Source: an uncultured Pseudoalteromonas sp.
Lineage (GTDB): Bacteria > Pseudomonadota > Gammaproteobacteria > Enterobacterales > Alteromonadaceae
Direction of reading: 5' to 3'
DNA: 64,000 nucleotides
Assembly (NCBI GenBank): GCA_947493455.1
Contig: CANLRB010000004.1
Coordinates: 62,001 to 126,000, forward strand
The notes under the pieces were generated by a model that worked only from the letters and a program-made list of their open reading frames with translations, did not search any database and was not told the DNA's origin. Positions 55,641-64,000 of this stretch are shown one piece after another. A program made the position numbers and the translations under genes. How positions within the stretch are numbered: position 1 is the first letter of the stretch; the number at the start of each line of letters is the position of its first letter.

Positions 55641-58091
55641 GTGGCTTTATTAAAAAACCTTATTAGAATTATTATTATATGCACCGTAATTGGCTTAATA
55701 ACCCTTACTGGACTGTATTTTTACGTGAAACCAGACCTACCTAGTGTCGCCGTATTAAAAGACGTAAAATTACAAACACCTATGCAAGTATTTACCAAAG
55801 ATGGTCGATTGATCAACCAATTTGGTGAAAAAAAGCGAATTCCCGTAACAATTGATGAGATCCCACAAGACTTAATCAATGCAATTTTGGCAACAGAAGA
55901 CAATCGTTTTTACGATCATCCTGGTATCGACCCTATAGGGATTGTGCGCTCAGCAATCGTCCTCATATCGACCGGTCAAAAAAAGCAAGGAGCGAGTACG
56001 ATTACAATGCAAACCGCGCGAAACTTCTTTTTAACGCGGGAAAAAGCATACATTCGTAAAATCAAAGAGATATTTATTGCATTACATATTGAAAGCTTAA
56101 TGAGTAAGGATGAGATTCTCGCACTCTACTTAAATAAAATTGAATTAGGGCATCGAGCATTTGGTATCGGTGCGGCTGCTCAAGTGTATTATGGAAAAGA
56201 ACTAGCGGAACTGACTCTACCTCAGATGGCGATGATAGCAGGCTTGCCAAAAGCTCCTTCATCACTCAATCCAATCAGTAACCCGGTTCGAGCTAAAAAC
56301 AGACGCAACGTGGTACTTAGCCGAATGTTTATTGAAGGCTACATTACTCAGTCTCAGTATGATGAAGCGCGTGCAGCCCCAATCACCGCGAAAAAGCATG
56401 GTGCCGAAATAGAAGTCTCTGCCCCCTATCTCTCAGAAATGATTCGTTCAGAAATGATTGAACGATTCGGCCTCGAGAACGCGTATAGCAAAGGCTATAA
56501 AATTTATGCTACCGCTAAATCCGCAAACCAGATCGCAGCGCAACACGCTGTCATGCAAAATATTCACAATTACGATATGCGCCACGGCTTTCGTGGGGTA
56601 TCAGTTTATCTTTGGAACTCTGACAGAGAGCTCGCTTGGGCACATGAAGCTATCTTAGCGCATTTAAAATCGATTCAAGAAGTCGGCTATTTAAAGGCAG
56701 CAGTCGTCACTGCAATCGGTGAGCAAACTGCCGATATCACTCTCAAGTCGGGTGTGACGACGCAACTTAATTGGGATGGATTAAAATGGGCTCGTCCGTA
56801 TGTTAATCATTCTCGTCAAGGCAAGGCACCGAAAGCCACTGCTGATATTCTGCACCCTGGTGCCGTAATTTGGGTGAAGGAAGGTAAACAAGGTAATTTG
56901 ATGCTGTCACAAATGCCTGAAGTAAGCAGCGCTTTAGTCTCTTTGAACCCGCAAGATGGAGCATTAGAAGCGATCGTTGGCGGATACAGTTTTGCACTAA
57001 GCCAGTACAACCGTGCTACCCAAGCAAAACGCCAAGTCGGCTCTAATATTAAGCCTTTTATATATTCTGCAGCACTTGAAAAAGGCCACACACTCGCAAG
57101 TATTATTAATGATGCACCAATTAATCGTTGGGATAAAAGTCAAGGTGTCGCTTGGCGCCCACGCAATAGCCCGCCAACTTACGAGGGCCCTATTCGGGTT
57201 CGCCGCGCACTCGCTCAATCGAAGAATGTCGTATCAGTCCGACTAATGCGCAATGTTGGCACCCGTAATGCGGTTGATCATTTACTTAAATTTGGCTTTT
57301 CGCCAGAAGATATTAAAGCACATGAATCGTTAGCCCTTGGTTCTGCATCGATCACACCGTTTGAAGTAGCTCGCGCAATGGCCACGTTTGCAAATGGTGG
57401 TCACTTAATTGAACCTTATTTTATCGATCGTATCGAAACAGCACAGGGCGAAATCATATATCAAGCCAACCCGCTAACTGTGTGCAAGAGTTGTAGTATG
57501 GAAGAAATTCGCGAACGAGTTGATCTTGCGCCCCGAGTGATCAGCGAACAAAACGCGTTTTTGGTTGCCAACGCAATGAAAACTGCCATCTACGGTGAGC
57601 GCGGATACCGCGGTACTGGATGGCGTGCAATGCGTTTAAAACGTGATGACCTTGCGGGTAAAACTGGAACAACCAATGACTCTGTTGACACGTGGTTTAG
57701 CGGCTTCAATAGTCAATTATTAACGACCACTTGGGTAGGTTTTGATAACCCTAGTTTGCGACTAGGGCGAACCTACTACAATGCCAACTTACCAAAAAAT
57801 CAGGTCACTGGGGCTGAATCTGGTGCTAAAACCGCTCAACCTGCTTGGGTTGAGTATATGAAAGAAGCGTTGAAAGACATTCCGGAATCACAATTAGAAC
57901 AACCGGATGACCTTGTGTCTGTGCGTATCGACCTTAAAACAGGCCTGCTCAGTCGTAAAACAGATAAAACTACGCGCTTCGAATATTTTGCAAAAGGCTC
58001 AGTGCCAACCAAGTATGTGCAGGAATCACAACCTAAAATATTTGATAACAGCGACGATAATATTCTTGTTGATGAAGAAGAGTTATTCTAG
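55641..58091 (+). CDS. mrcA: Penicillin-binding protein 1A
   Basis: PBP1A polymerises and crosslinks peptidoglycan. I start at GTG 55641 because AGGGA lies eight bases upstream; an ATG nine codons earlier has no ribosome site. The 816-residue protein has an N-terminal anchor (about 8-28) and a glycosyltransferase domain with the catalytic ATEDNRFYDHPGID and GASTITMQTARNFFL. An OB-like insert follows, then the transpeptidase with SNIK (Ser of GSNIKPF), SKN (AQSKNVVS) and KTG (AGKTGTTND). All catalytic residues are present. Its terminator is shared with metL. Confidence 0.96.
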   Translation: MALLKNLIRIIIICTVIGLITLTGLYFYVKPDLPSVAVLKDVKLQTPMQVFTKDGRLINQFGEKKRIPVTIDEIPQDLINAILATEDNRFYDHPGIDPIGIVRSAIVLISTGQKKQGASTITMQTARNFFLTREKAYIRKIKEIFIALHIESLMSKDEILALYLNKIELGHRAFGIGAAAQVYYGKELAELTLPQMAMIAGLPKAPSSLNPISNPVRAKNRRNVVLSRMFIEGYITQSQYDEARAAPITAKKHGAEIEVSAPYLSEMIRSEMIERFGLENAYSKGYKIYATAKSANQIAAQHAVMQNIHNYDMRHGFRGVSVYLWNSDRELAWAHEAILAHLKSIQEVGYLKAAVVTAIGEQTADITLKSGVTTQLNWDGLKWARPYVNHSRQGKAPKATADILHPGAVIWVKEGKQGNLMLSQMPEVSSALVSLNPQDGALEAIVGGYSFALSQYNRATQAKRQVGSNIKPFIYSAALEKGHTLASIINDAPINRWDKSQGVAWRPRNSPPTYEGPIRVRRALAQSKNVVSVRLMRNVGTRNAVDHLLKFGFSPEDIKAHESLALGSASITPFEVARAMATFANGGHLIEPYFIDRIETAQGEIIYQANPLTVCKSCSMEEIRERVDLAPRVISEQNAFLVANAMKTAIYGERGYRGTGWRAMRLKRDDLAGKTGTTNDSVDTWFSGFNSQLLTTTWVGFDNPSLRLGRTYYNANLPKNQVTGAESGAKTAQPAWVEYMKEALKDIPESQLEQPDDLVSVRIDLKTGLLSRKTDKTTRFEYFAKGSVPTKYVQESQPKIFDNSDDNILVDEEELF

Positions 58092-58100
58092 CCACATTAA

Positions 58101-58127
58101 AAAAGCGCTGACATAGTCAGCGCTTTT
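58101..58127. terminator. Bidirectional terminator between mrcA and metL
   Basis: AAAAGCGCTGA / TCAGCGCTTTT forms an 11-base-pair stem with a five-base loop between two convergent genes; A- and T-ends make it work on both strands. Confidence 0.92.
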
Positions 58128-58152
58128 CATATTGGTATTTTAGCAAGTAATG

Positions 58153-60498
58153 TTACTTTATAAGATGACGACACAACCAATATAAATCAGAATGTACGCC
58201 TGCTGCAGTGACTTCTTTACCAGCTCCAGGCCCTTGAATAATCATTGCATTATCGTTATACCAGCGGGTATTAATAACAAAAATATTGTCACCTGGTTTT
58301 AATGTCGCAACCGCATCATCTGGGTTAACCGCTTTTAAACCAACTTCAGCTCTTATTTTCGAGTCTGTCAAATCAAGTTCGGCAACATAACGCAGTACTT
58401 GGCCATTTAATTTTGCTTTCGCAGCGAGTTCCGCAACATACTCATCAAGTTCATTACGTCGTTCAATAAATTGCTGCCATGTTCCTGTCGCAAGTTCAGC
58501 TGGCATCCAAGGTGATAGGCTGATATCTTCTAGATTGAGCTCAAGGCCTAGCTCGCGCGCCAGAATAAGTAACTTGCGCTGTACATCTCGCCCTGAAAGA
58601 TCTTCTCGCGGATCAGGTTCGGTGTAACCTAACTCCTTGGCTTCTAAAACAAGCTCTGAAAATGGTTTTGAGCCATCATAATGACTGCCTAACCAAGATA
58701 AGGTTCCCGAGAACACACCGCTTAGCTTTTCAACTATGTCGCCAGAGTTTTGTAAATCTGCCAGTGAATAATTTACCGGAAGACCGGCCCCAACACTGGT
58801 GTTAAAGCGCCATAATAATCCTTTTTCATACAATGCCAACCGTAAATTTTTGTACCAATCTATAGCTGCAGTACCAGCATACTTATTTGCACTGATTAAA
58901 TGACAATCATGTGAAACAAAACTAGGATAAAGCTGACTAAACGCTTCACTCGCAGTGATATCAATCACTACTTTATGCTCATAATCCAAATTAGCTACAA
59001 AATCATCAAGCTGCTGTGCACTCAGCGATGAACTATATTGCTCATAGTCTGATTGCCAGTTGTTAATATCAACCCCTTGGCAATTTAACAACATGCTTTT
59101 AGAACGGAGCAAACCGACCACTCGTACAGGCAATAACTGATTTAACCGTTTTATTTGGCACGAAAGTTGTTCTATAAAAACGCCACCAACATTACCAAGA
59201 CCGGCAACAATAACCGCTAATTCCTGACTAATATTAATCACTTCATCATGTAATATAGTCAATAAGTCTGTTTGCAAGGCCTGCTCAGTCAAAATTATTG
59301 CATAACCAGGAGCAGCAAAAGTAAATCGCGGTACGATGCTTTGTGACTCCAACGTTCTTAAACTCTTTTGCAATAGCGGCTGTTCAGCACCTATTTCGCA
59401 AACCACCGCAATACCTGAGACATCGGTCGCTACAATATTCGCGCGACCTTGTAGCAAGTCACATAGACGACTCGAAAGGAGTGCAGATACCAACAAATAG
59501 TCCTGTTCTTTTTCAACGAAATGATGAATTGGTTGCTGTAGCTGTAAACTTAGCTCTGACAACTCCTTAGCGGAAAATGATTCGACACGAAGCACATCAT
59601 AATTATCAATATTGGTTATAAAACGCTTTTGTTTAGCAAAGCCTGGGTTGACAACTTCTGTACCATCACTGTGATTGTCGTAACTACTTCGTACAACAAG
59701 TTTGATATCAGTGTTTTTAATCGGTGATAGGGTCTTGGCGTGAAGTACAGGGTTGCCTAAGCGGGCCAGTAAATTGGCTTGTTCACGACAGACTTTATTA
59801 TATTTAACCGCCTTTTCGACCTTACGTGGATCGGTGCTGTAAACACCTTGCGTATCAGTCCAAATAGTGACACTCGAAGCATCAATATAACTCGCAATCA
59901 AGGTTGCACTATAGTCACTACCATTGCGTCCTAACGTAACCGTTTTTCCGATTTCATTCGACGCAATAAACCCAGTTATCACGTTTACGTGGTTTTTACT
60001 TAATGTTTTACATGCGGCGTGATTACGAGCGACATCAAGCTCCCCTTGATTAAGGTAGATAATCTCACGCGCATCTCTATATACCGACGACAAGTTTAAT
60101 TGATTTAGATATTGAGAAAGCAATCGCGCCGACCACAATTCGCCATGTGCCAATAACTCCGCCTCGATTAAGGAATTGTCATCAATCGCATAAGCGATTT
60201 TTTTTAGTTCGTGTTCAAGCTCAGCCAACGCCTCATCTTTTTCGCTAACGAGTAACTCATTAATGAGTTCAAATTGATGCTGCTTAAGCAACGCTAAAAT
60301 GTCACTTTGCCCTTGGCTATCACTGTTTTGATAGCATTGCCATAATTTAACTAAGGTATCAGTCGTTTTGCCAGCAGCCGAAACCACCACGCAGTCACCA
60401 ATAACACACTTTGAGCGCACGATATTCGCAACCGCATGATACCTTGCCGCACTGCTTAAGCTTGAGCCACCAAATTTATGTACTACTGTCATTATCAT
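58153..60498 (-). CDS. metL: Bifunctional aspartokinase II / homoserine dehydrogenase II
   Basis: MetL catalyses aspartate phosphorylation and the reduction of aspartate semialdehyde to homoserine for methionine synthesis. The 781-residue product (E. coli 810) has the kinase motif VHKFGGSSL at the start and LGRNGSDYSATLIA. An ACT-like middle follows, then the dehydrogenase with VIVAGLGNVGGVFIEQL (NAD-binding), ISANKYAGT and YTEPDPREDLSGRDVQRKLLILAR. It abuts metB (60499), forming metBL, the usual partner pair; that and MetJ control favour MetL over ThrA. Confidence 0.96.
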   Translation of the reverse strand: MIMTVVHKFGGSSLSSAARYHAVANIVRSKCVIGDCVVVSAAGKTTDTLVKLWQCYQNSDSQGQSDILALLKQHQFELINELLVSEKDEALAELEHELKKIAYAIDDNSLIEAELLAHGELWSARLLSQYLNQLNLSSVYRDAREIIYLNQGELDVARNHAACKTLSKNHVNVITGFIASNEIGKTVTLGRNGSDYSATLIASYIDASSVTIWTDTQGVYSTDPRKVEKAVKYNKVCREQANLLARLGNPVLHAKTLSPIKNTDIKLVVRSSYDNHSDGTEVVNPGFAKQKRFITNIDNYDVLRVESFSAKELSELSLQLQQPIHHFVEKEQDYLLVSALLSSRLCDLLQGRANIVATDVSGIAVVCEIGAEQPLLQKSLRTLESQSIVPRFTFAAPGYAIILTEQALQTDLLTILHDEVINISQELAVIVAGLGNVGGVFIEQLSCQIKRLNQLLPVRVVGLLRSKSMLLNCQGVDINNWQSDYEQYSSSLSAQQLDDFVANLDYEHKVVIDITASEAFSQLYPSFVSHDCHLISANKYAGTAAIDWYKNLRLALYEKGLLWRFNTSVGAGLPVNYSLADLQNSGDIVEKLSGVFSGTLSWLGSHYDGSKPFSELVLEAKELGYTEPDPREDLSGRDVQRKLLILARELGLELNLEDISLSPWMPAELATGTWQQFIERRNELDEYVAELAAKAKLNGQVLRYVAELDLTDSKIRAEVGLKAVNPDDAVATLKPGDNIFVINTRWYNDNAMIIQGPGAGKEVTAAGVHSDLYWLCRHLIK

Positions 60499-61737
60499 TT
60501 ACCAAATTGCAGGACGGGCAGGAACCGCTTGATTAACTTGTACTTTATCAAACGAGGCCGATTGGACTGATGCGCTCTGCCCCGGCTTAGTTAAATTAAA
60601 TACACGGTCAAGGTCGTCGATTAAATCATTTACGTCTTCGATACCAACTGAGATTCGAATCAACGTATCATTTACGCCGGCTTCTAAGCGCGCTGCTTTA
60701 TCCATTCCTGCATGTGTCATCGTAGCCGGATGGCAAATTAAACTTTCAACTCCCCCTAATGATTCGGCGAGTGTAAATTGCTTTAATGACGTTAAAAAGC
60801 GAGCACTATCTTCTATGGTCCCTTTAATACTAAAACTAACCATGCCGCCAAAGCCTCGCTGTTGTTTTTTAGCAAGTTCATGTTGCGGGTGACTCTCAAG
60901 GCCAGGGTAATATACAGTATCAACATAGTCTGAAGTCTCTAAATACTGTGCAACTTTAAGCGCATTTTCTTCATGCTGTTTAATACGAATATTAAGGGTG
61001 CGTATACCGCGCAGAGTTAAATAGCTATCAAAAGGCGCTCCCGTAAGGCCCAGATTGTTCGCCCACCAAGCGAGCTCTTCGCCGAGTTTTTCTGTGCGTG
61101 TTATAACTACCCCGCCAACAACATCAGAGTGCCCATTGATATACTTGGTAGTTGAATGCACCACAATATCAACACCAAGGTCGATCGGATTCTGTAATGC
61201 AGGCGATAAGAAGGTATTGTCTGCGCCAACTAAAGCGCCAACAGCATGTGACGCAGTTACCACTTTTTCGATGTCGGTTAGGCGTAAAATAGGATTACTC
61301 GGCGTTTCAATCCACACCAATTTAGGTTTTGCAGCTGCGATCTGCTCGTAACATTCTTCAGTGGTAAAATCGACAACAACGAGCTTTAACAAACCACGTT
61401 TTTGCAAACTAGTAAAGAGACGATAGCTACCGCCATAGCAGTCGTGTGGAATAACAAGCGTGTCTTCAGGTGAAAGAATTTGAGTACACAGATTAACCGC
61501 GGCCATGCCTGTCGCGGTGACGATTCCCTTGCGACCGTGCTCTAGTTTAGCAAGCGTATCTGCCAAAATATCGCGACTCGGGTTACCACTTCGACCATAA
61601 TCATAATCTCGTTTGGTATCAAAATCAGCAAATGAATAAGTTGTAGAAAGGTGAATAGGAGGAACAACAGCCCCATGATGTTTATCAGCTTCGATACCAT
61701 TTCTTACAGCAATAGTCGCATTTTTTGTATCACTCAT
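60499..61737 (-). CDS. metB: Cystathionine gamma-synthase
   Basis: MetB condenses O-succinylhomoserine with cysteine to cystathionine. The 412-residue PLP enzyme has the cofactor lysine in VHSTTKYINGHSDVVGG, the DYDYGRSGNPSRDILADTLAKLE N-terminal signature, and LAESLGGVESLICHPATMTHA at the active site. The C-terminal 25 residues (Ser/Gln/Val-rich) extend past E. coli MetB (386). Met boxes and metJ lie upstream, so it should be repressed by MetJ-SAM. Confidence 0.96.
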   Translation of the reverse strand: MSDTKNATIAVRNGIEADKHHGAVVPPIHLSTTYSFADFDTKRDYDYGRSGNPSRDILADTLAKLEHGRKGIVTATGMAAVNLCTQILSPEDTLVIPHDCYGGSYRLFTSLQKRGLLKLVVVDFTTEECYEQIAAAKPKLVWIETPSNPILRLTDIEKVVTASHAVGALVGADNTFLSPALQNPIDLGVDIVVHSTTKYINGHSDVVGGVVITRTEKLGEELAWWANNLGLTGAPFDSYLTLRGIRTLNIRIKQHEENALKVAQYLETSDYVDTVYYPGLESHPQHELAKKQQRGFGGMVSFSIKGTIEDSARFLTSLKQFTLAESLGGVESLICHPATMTHAGMDKAARLEAGVNDTLIRISVGIEDVNDLIDDLDRVFNLTKPGQSASVQSASFDKVQVNQAVPARPAIW

Positions 61738-61758
61738 ATTACACCTTTATTTACATAT

Positions 61759-61790
61759 AGAAGTTTAGACGTCTAAAAGATAATTGAAGT
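61759..61790. promoter_or_regulatory. Met box array in the metB-metJ intergenic region
   Basis: A perfect AGACGTCT consensus Met box (61767-61774) is flanked in eight-base register by weaker units (AGAAGTTT before; AAAAGATA and ATTGAAGT after). MetJ binds cooperatively to two or more adjacent boxes. The site is 22 bp upstream of the metB start and should control metBL and perhaps metJ itself. Confidence 0.85.
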
Positions 61791-61945
61791 TAACATGGAA
61801 GTCAAAACTTTTATACGGCTATATAGCCAAATAAATCAAATTTGACTATAAATTTTAAACCGATAAAATTTTGTCTTTAGTTTTATACAAAAAACGACAA
61901 GCATCACGCATTAAGGCAAGTAACAAATTAAGGCAAGCACTTTTT

Positions 61946-62266
61946 ATGGCAACTCAGTGGAATGGTGAATACATTCACCCATACGCAGAACACGGCAAGA
62001 AATCGGAACAAGTTAAAAAAATCACCGTTTCTATCCCGTTGAATGTTCTCAAAGTATTGACAGACGAACGCACACGACGCCAAGTAAATAATTTACGTCA
62101 TGCGACAAATAGCGAACTACTTTGTGAGGCTTTCTTGCATGCATTTACTGGGCAGCCTCTGCCCGATGATGGCGATCTGAAAAAAGATAACCCTGAACAA
62201 ATCCCACAAGCTGTCAAAGATATTCTGCTTGAGCGAGGGTTGCCAATTCCTGAATTGGAAGACTAA
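61946..62266 (+). CDS. metJ: Methionine repressor MetJ
   Basis: MetJ is a ribbon-helix-helix repressor that uses SAM as corepressor. From ATG 61946 the product is 106 residues, matching E. coli MetJ (105) in [42 protein letters not shown] and [15 protein letters not shown] longer frame upstream lacks family similarity and is rejected. The beta-ribbon KITVSIP that enters the major groove is intact. It is divergent from metBL and ends at a shared terminator. Confidence 0.98.
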   Translation: MATQWNGEYIHPYAEHGKKSEQVKKITVSIPLNVLKVLTDERTRRQVNNLRHATNSELLCEAFLHAFTGQPLPDDGDLKKDNPEQIPQAVKDILLERGLPIPELED

Positions 62267-62280
62267 CGAGAGACTGATAA

Positions 62281-62310
62281 AAAAAACCTCAACAATGTTG
62301 AGGTTTTTTT
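62281..62310. terminator. Bidirectional terminator between metJ and the malic enzyme gene
   Basis: AAAAAACCTCAAC / GTTGAGGTTTTTT (loop AAT-like) forms a strong hairpin between two convergent genes, with A- and T-runs on both sides. Confidence 0.93.
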
Positions 62311-62321
62311 AATAAAAATTC

Positions 62322-63563
62322 TTATTCCATATAGTTATCTGGTAATGGAATTTGCGCTACGCCTGAATCCACCGCAGCCATCGCAACCGCTTTCGCTACA
62401 CGTGGTAACAACCTCGGATCCATTGGTTTTGGAATAATATAGTTTGAGCCAAACTCAAGATTCGCTTCTTGAGCCGCAACCAGTACTTCTTGTGGAACGT
62501 CTTCTTTTGCAATCTCACGAATGGCATTAACCGCTGCAATTTTCATTTCGTCATTGATAGCCGTTGCACGTACATCAAGAGCTCCTCTAAAAATAAACGG
62601 GAAACACAATACGTTATTTACTTGATTCGGATAATCCGAACGACCTGTCGCAATAATAAGATCATCGCGAGACGCAAGTGCTAACTCAGGCTTAATTTCT
62701 GGGTCCGGATTTGAGCACGCAAATACAACTGGCTTATCAGCCATTAGTTTTAAATCTTCTGCTGATAACAAGTCTGGGCCGGATACGCCAACAAACACAT
62801 CAGCGTCCGCAATAACATCTTGTAACGTGCGCTTATCCGTATTGTTTGCAAACAGCTTTTTATATTCGTTTAAGTCTTCGCGACGGGTATGAATAACACC
62901 TTTGCGATCTAACATATAGATATGTTCACGCTGCGCACCGCATTTAATGAGCAGTTCCATGCATGCTATCGCAGCAGCACCGGCACCTAAACATACGATT
63001 AACGCGTCTTTTAACTTTTTGCCTTGGATTTCAAGCGCATTCAGCATACCCGCAGCAGTGACTATCGCAGTACCGTGTTGGTCGTCATGAAATACAGGGA
63101 CATCACATCGTTCGATAAGCGCTTTTTCAATTTCAAAACACTCAGGGGCTTTAATATCTTCTAAATTAATACCGCCAAACGTATCTGCAATATTCTCAAC
63201 GGTATTAATAAAGTCTTCTGTCGTACGGTGTTTAACTTCAATATCTATCGAATCAAGACCGGCAAAACGTTTAAATAGTAGTGCCTTACCTTCCATTACA
63301 GGTTTTGACGCGAGCGGCCCTAAATTACCTAAGCCTAAAATAGCGGTACCATTCGAGATGACTGCAACCATATTACCTTTTGCGGTGTATTTATAAGCAT
63401 TGTTTGCATCAGCGGCAATTTCTCGCACGGGCTCTGCGACACCAGGACTGTATGCTAAAGCCAAATCATTGACTGTTTCAGCGGGCTTGGTCAGCTCTAT
63501 GCTTATTTTTCCTGGAACGGGTTCGGCGTGGTATTGTAGCGCTTGTTCTCGAATGTCAGACAT
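62322..63563 (-). CDS. Short-form NAD(P)-dependent malic enzyme
   Basis: Malic enzyme decarboxylates malate to pyruvate. The 413-residue protein has PGKISIELTKPAETVNDLALAYSPGVAEPV, LGNLGPLASKPVMEGKALLFKRF, then VFHDDQHGTAIV (metal site) and the Rossmann loop VCLGAGAAAIACMELL. SNPDPEIKPELA and FPFIFRGALDVRA also match. It lacks the phosphotransacetylase domain that makes MaeB about 760 residues; the short form is common in Firmicutes and also in marine gammaproteobacteria. Cofactor preference cannot be read reliably. It is convergent with metJ. Confidence 0.92.
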   Translation of the reverse strand: MSDIREQALQYHAEPVPGKISIELTKPAETVNDLALAYSPGVAEPVREIAADANNAYKYTAKGNMVAVISNGTAILGLGNLGPLASKPVMEGKALLFKRFAGLDSIDIEVKHRTTEDFINTVENIADTFGGINLEDIKAPECFEIEKALIERCDVPVFHDDQHGTAIVTAAGMLNALEIQGKKLKDALIVCLGAGAAAIACMELLIKCGAQREHIYMLDRKGVIHTRREDLNEYKKLFANNTDKRTLQDVIADADVFVGVSGPDLLSAEDLKLMADKPVVFACSNPDPEIKPELALASRDDLIIATGRSDYPNQVNNVLCFPFIFRGALDVRATAINDEMKIAAVNAIREIAKEDVPQEVLVAAQEANLEFGSNYIIPKPMDPRLLPRVAKAVAMAAVDSGVAQIPLPDNYME

Positions 63564-64000
63564 CTCTAGAATTATCCTGCGATTTTAAGTGAGAGAGAAT
63601 ACAACTTATAGTTAGTTGAGTATTTTAAGCATCAAATTACGTCACTGCTTACAAATTGTAGTGAATCATTTTTTTGTGCTTTCTAAAAGCATTTTCAACT
63701 AAATTTACTCAAGATTGAAGATTTTTCACCTCCGACCAGATTTTTAGCGAAATTTAACCCTGTTTTCACGAAATTTATCAACAAGAGTCATAACAAAAAC
63801 AGTTTAAAGCACAACTTAAACTGAGTGTAAATCAAACAAATAAAAAGAAAAAGATATAAAAAACAAGTTTTATATAACAAAATAATTTTATTTTTAAATT
63901 AACGTTATGAAAAAACAAATTTAGACCACGTTAGCGACATTTTTACCACTTTTAGGCTCATTTGGAATTAAAAATGGATAGCTATGCTAACTACTAAGTT
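63564..64000. other. AT-rich intergenic region at the window end
   Basis: No gene with a ribosome site is visible in the 437 bp upstream of the malic enzyme. The region is very AT-rich and should hold the malic enzyme promoter. An ATG at 63983 opens a frame that runs off the window; it is too short to judge. Confidence 0.5.

Noticed and set aside
61871-61945. Longer start for metJ
   Set aside because: The extra 25 residues have no similarity to MetJ and the ATG at 61946 gives the exact family N-terminus.
63974-64000. Start of a gene at the window edge (ATG 63983)
   Set aside because: Only a few codons are visible and the upstream GGATAG is a weak ribosome site; cannot be supported.

Overview
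The window looks like core chromosome of a marine gammaproteobacterium of the Alteromonadales, most likely Pseudoalteromonas or a close relative. I judge this from gene content and order: pilMNOPQ-aroK-aroB-damX-dam next to mrcA, a metJ/metBL pair, ast arginine-catabolism genes, efp with both of its modification enzymes, groESL-fxsA, cutA-dsbD-aroQ-accBC, and a moderately low GC content (by eye). No taxonomic search was possible. I see no CRISPR array, rRNA gene, prophage or intact insertion sequence.

Layout. 1-7 kb: the end of an EamA transporter gene, a glycerophosphodiester phosphodiesterase, a small CheZ-like protein paired with a chemoreceptor that lacks a periplasmic sensor domain, the EF-P module (epmA, efp, epmB) and several small orphan genes. 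7.3-17.1 kb: a large accessory module with a 1001-residue DUF4132/MolR-like protein divergent from a tightly packed run of five genes (MoxR-type AAA+ ATPase, DUF5682 protein, von Willebrand A protein, double-SWIM zinc-finger protein, and a 94-residue protein). The first four match the type and order of E. coli yehL-yehM-yehP-yehQ, with yehI/molR as the DUF4132 partner. 17-26.6 kb: a serine hydrolase, groESL under a clear sigma-32 promoter, fxsA, cutA-dsbD, aroQ and accBC.

26.8-33 kb: an AT-rich accessory block beside a tRNA gene (anticodon CAU). It starts with a broken repeat-protein relic. It then holds, on the minus strand, what I consider the most interesting locus. A 47-codon gene for a Sec-signal peptide with a four-cysteine mature part sits behind a near-consensus promoter and an operator-like inverted repeat. 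A seven-unit heptamer repeat follows, then an operon for a MacA/HlyD-like adaptor, a MacB/LolD-type ATPase, an eight-TM FtsX-like permease and two periplasmic thiol-redox proteins (CPPC and CSAC). I infer a disulfide-bonded secreted peptide (bacteriocin or signal) with its own export or immunity pump and redox helpers. None of this is proven from sequence.

33-64 kb: a CadC-like membrane regulator with a beta-propeller sensor, an NTF2-like secreted protein, speD, an OsmC protein, astD-astA-astC, an HDOD protein, pabA/trpG, trpS, rpe, dam-damX-aroB-aroK, pilQPONM, mrcA, metL-metB, metJ with Met boxes, and a short-form malic enzyme. Most transcription units in this half end in recognisable hairpin terminators, which are listed.
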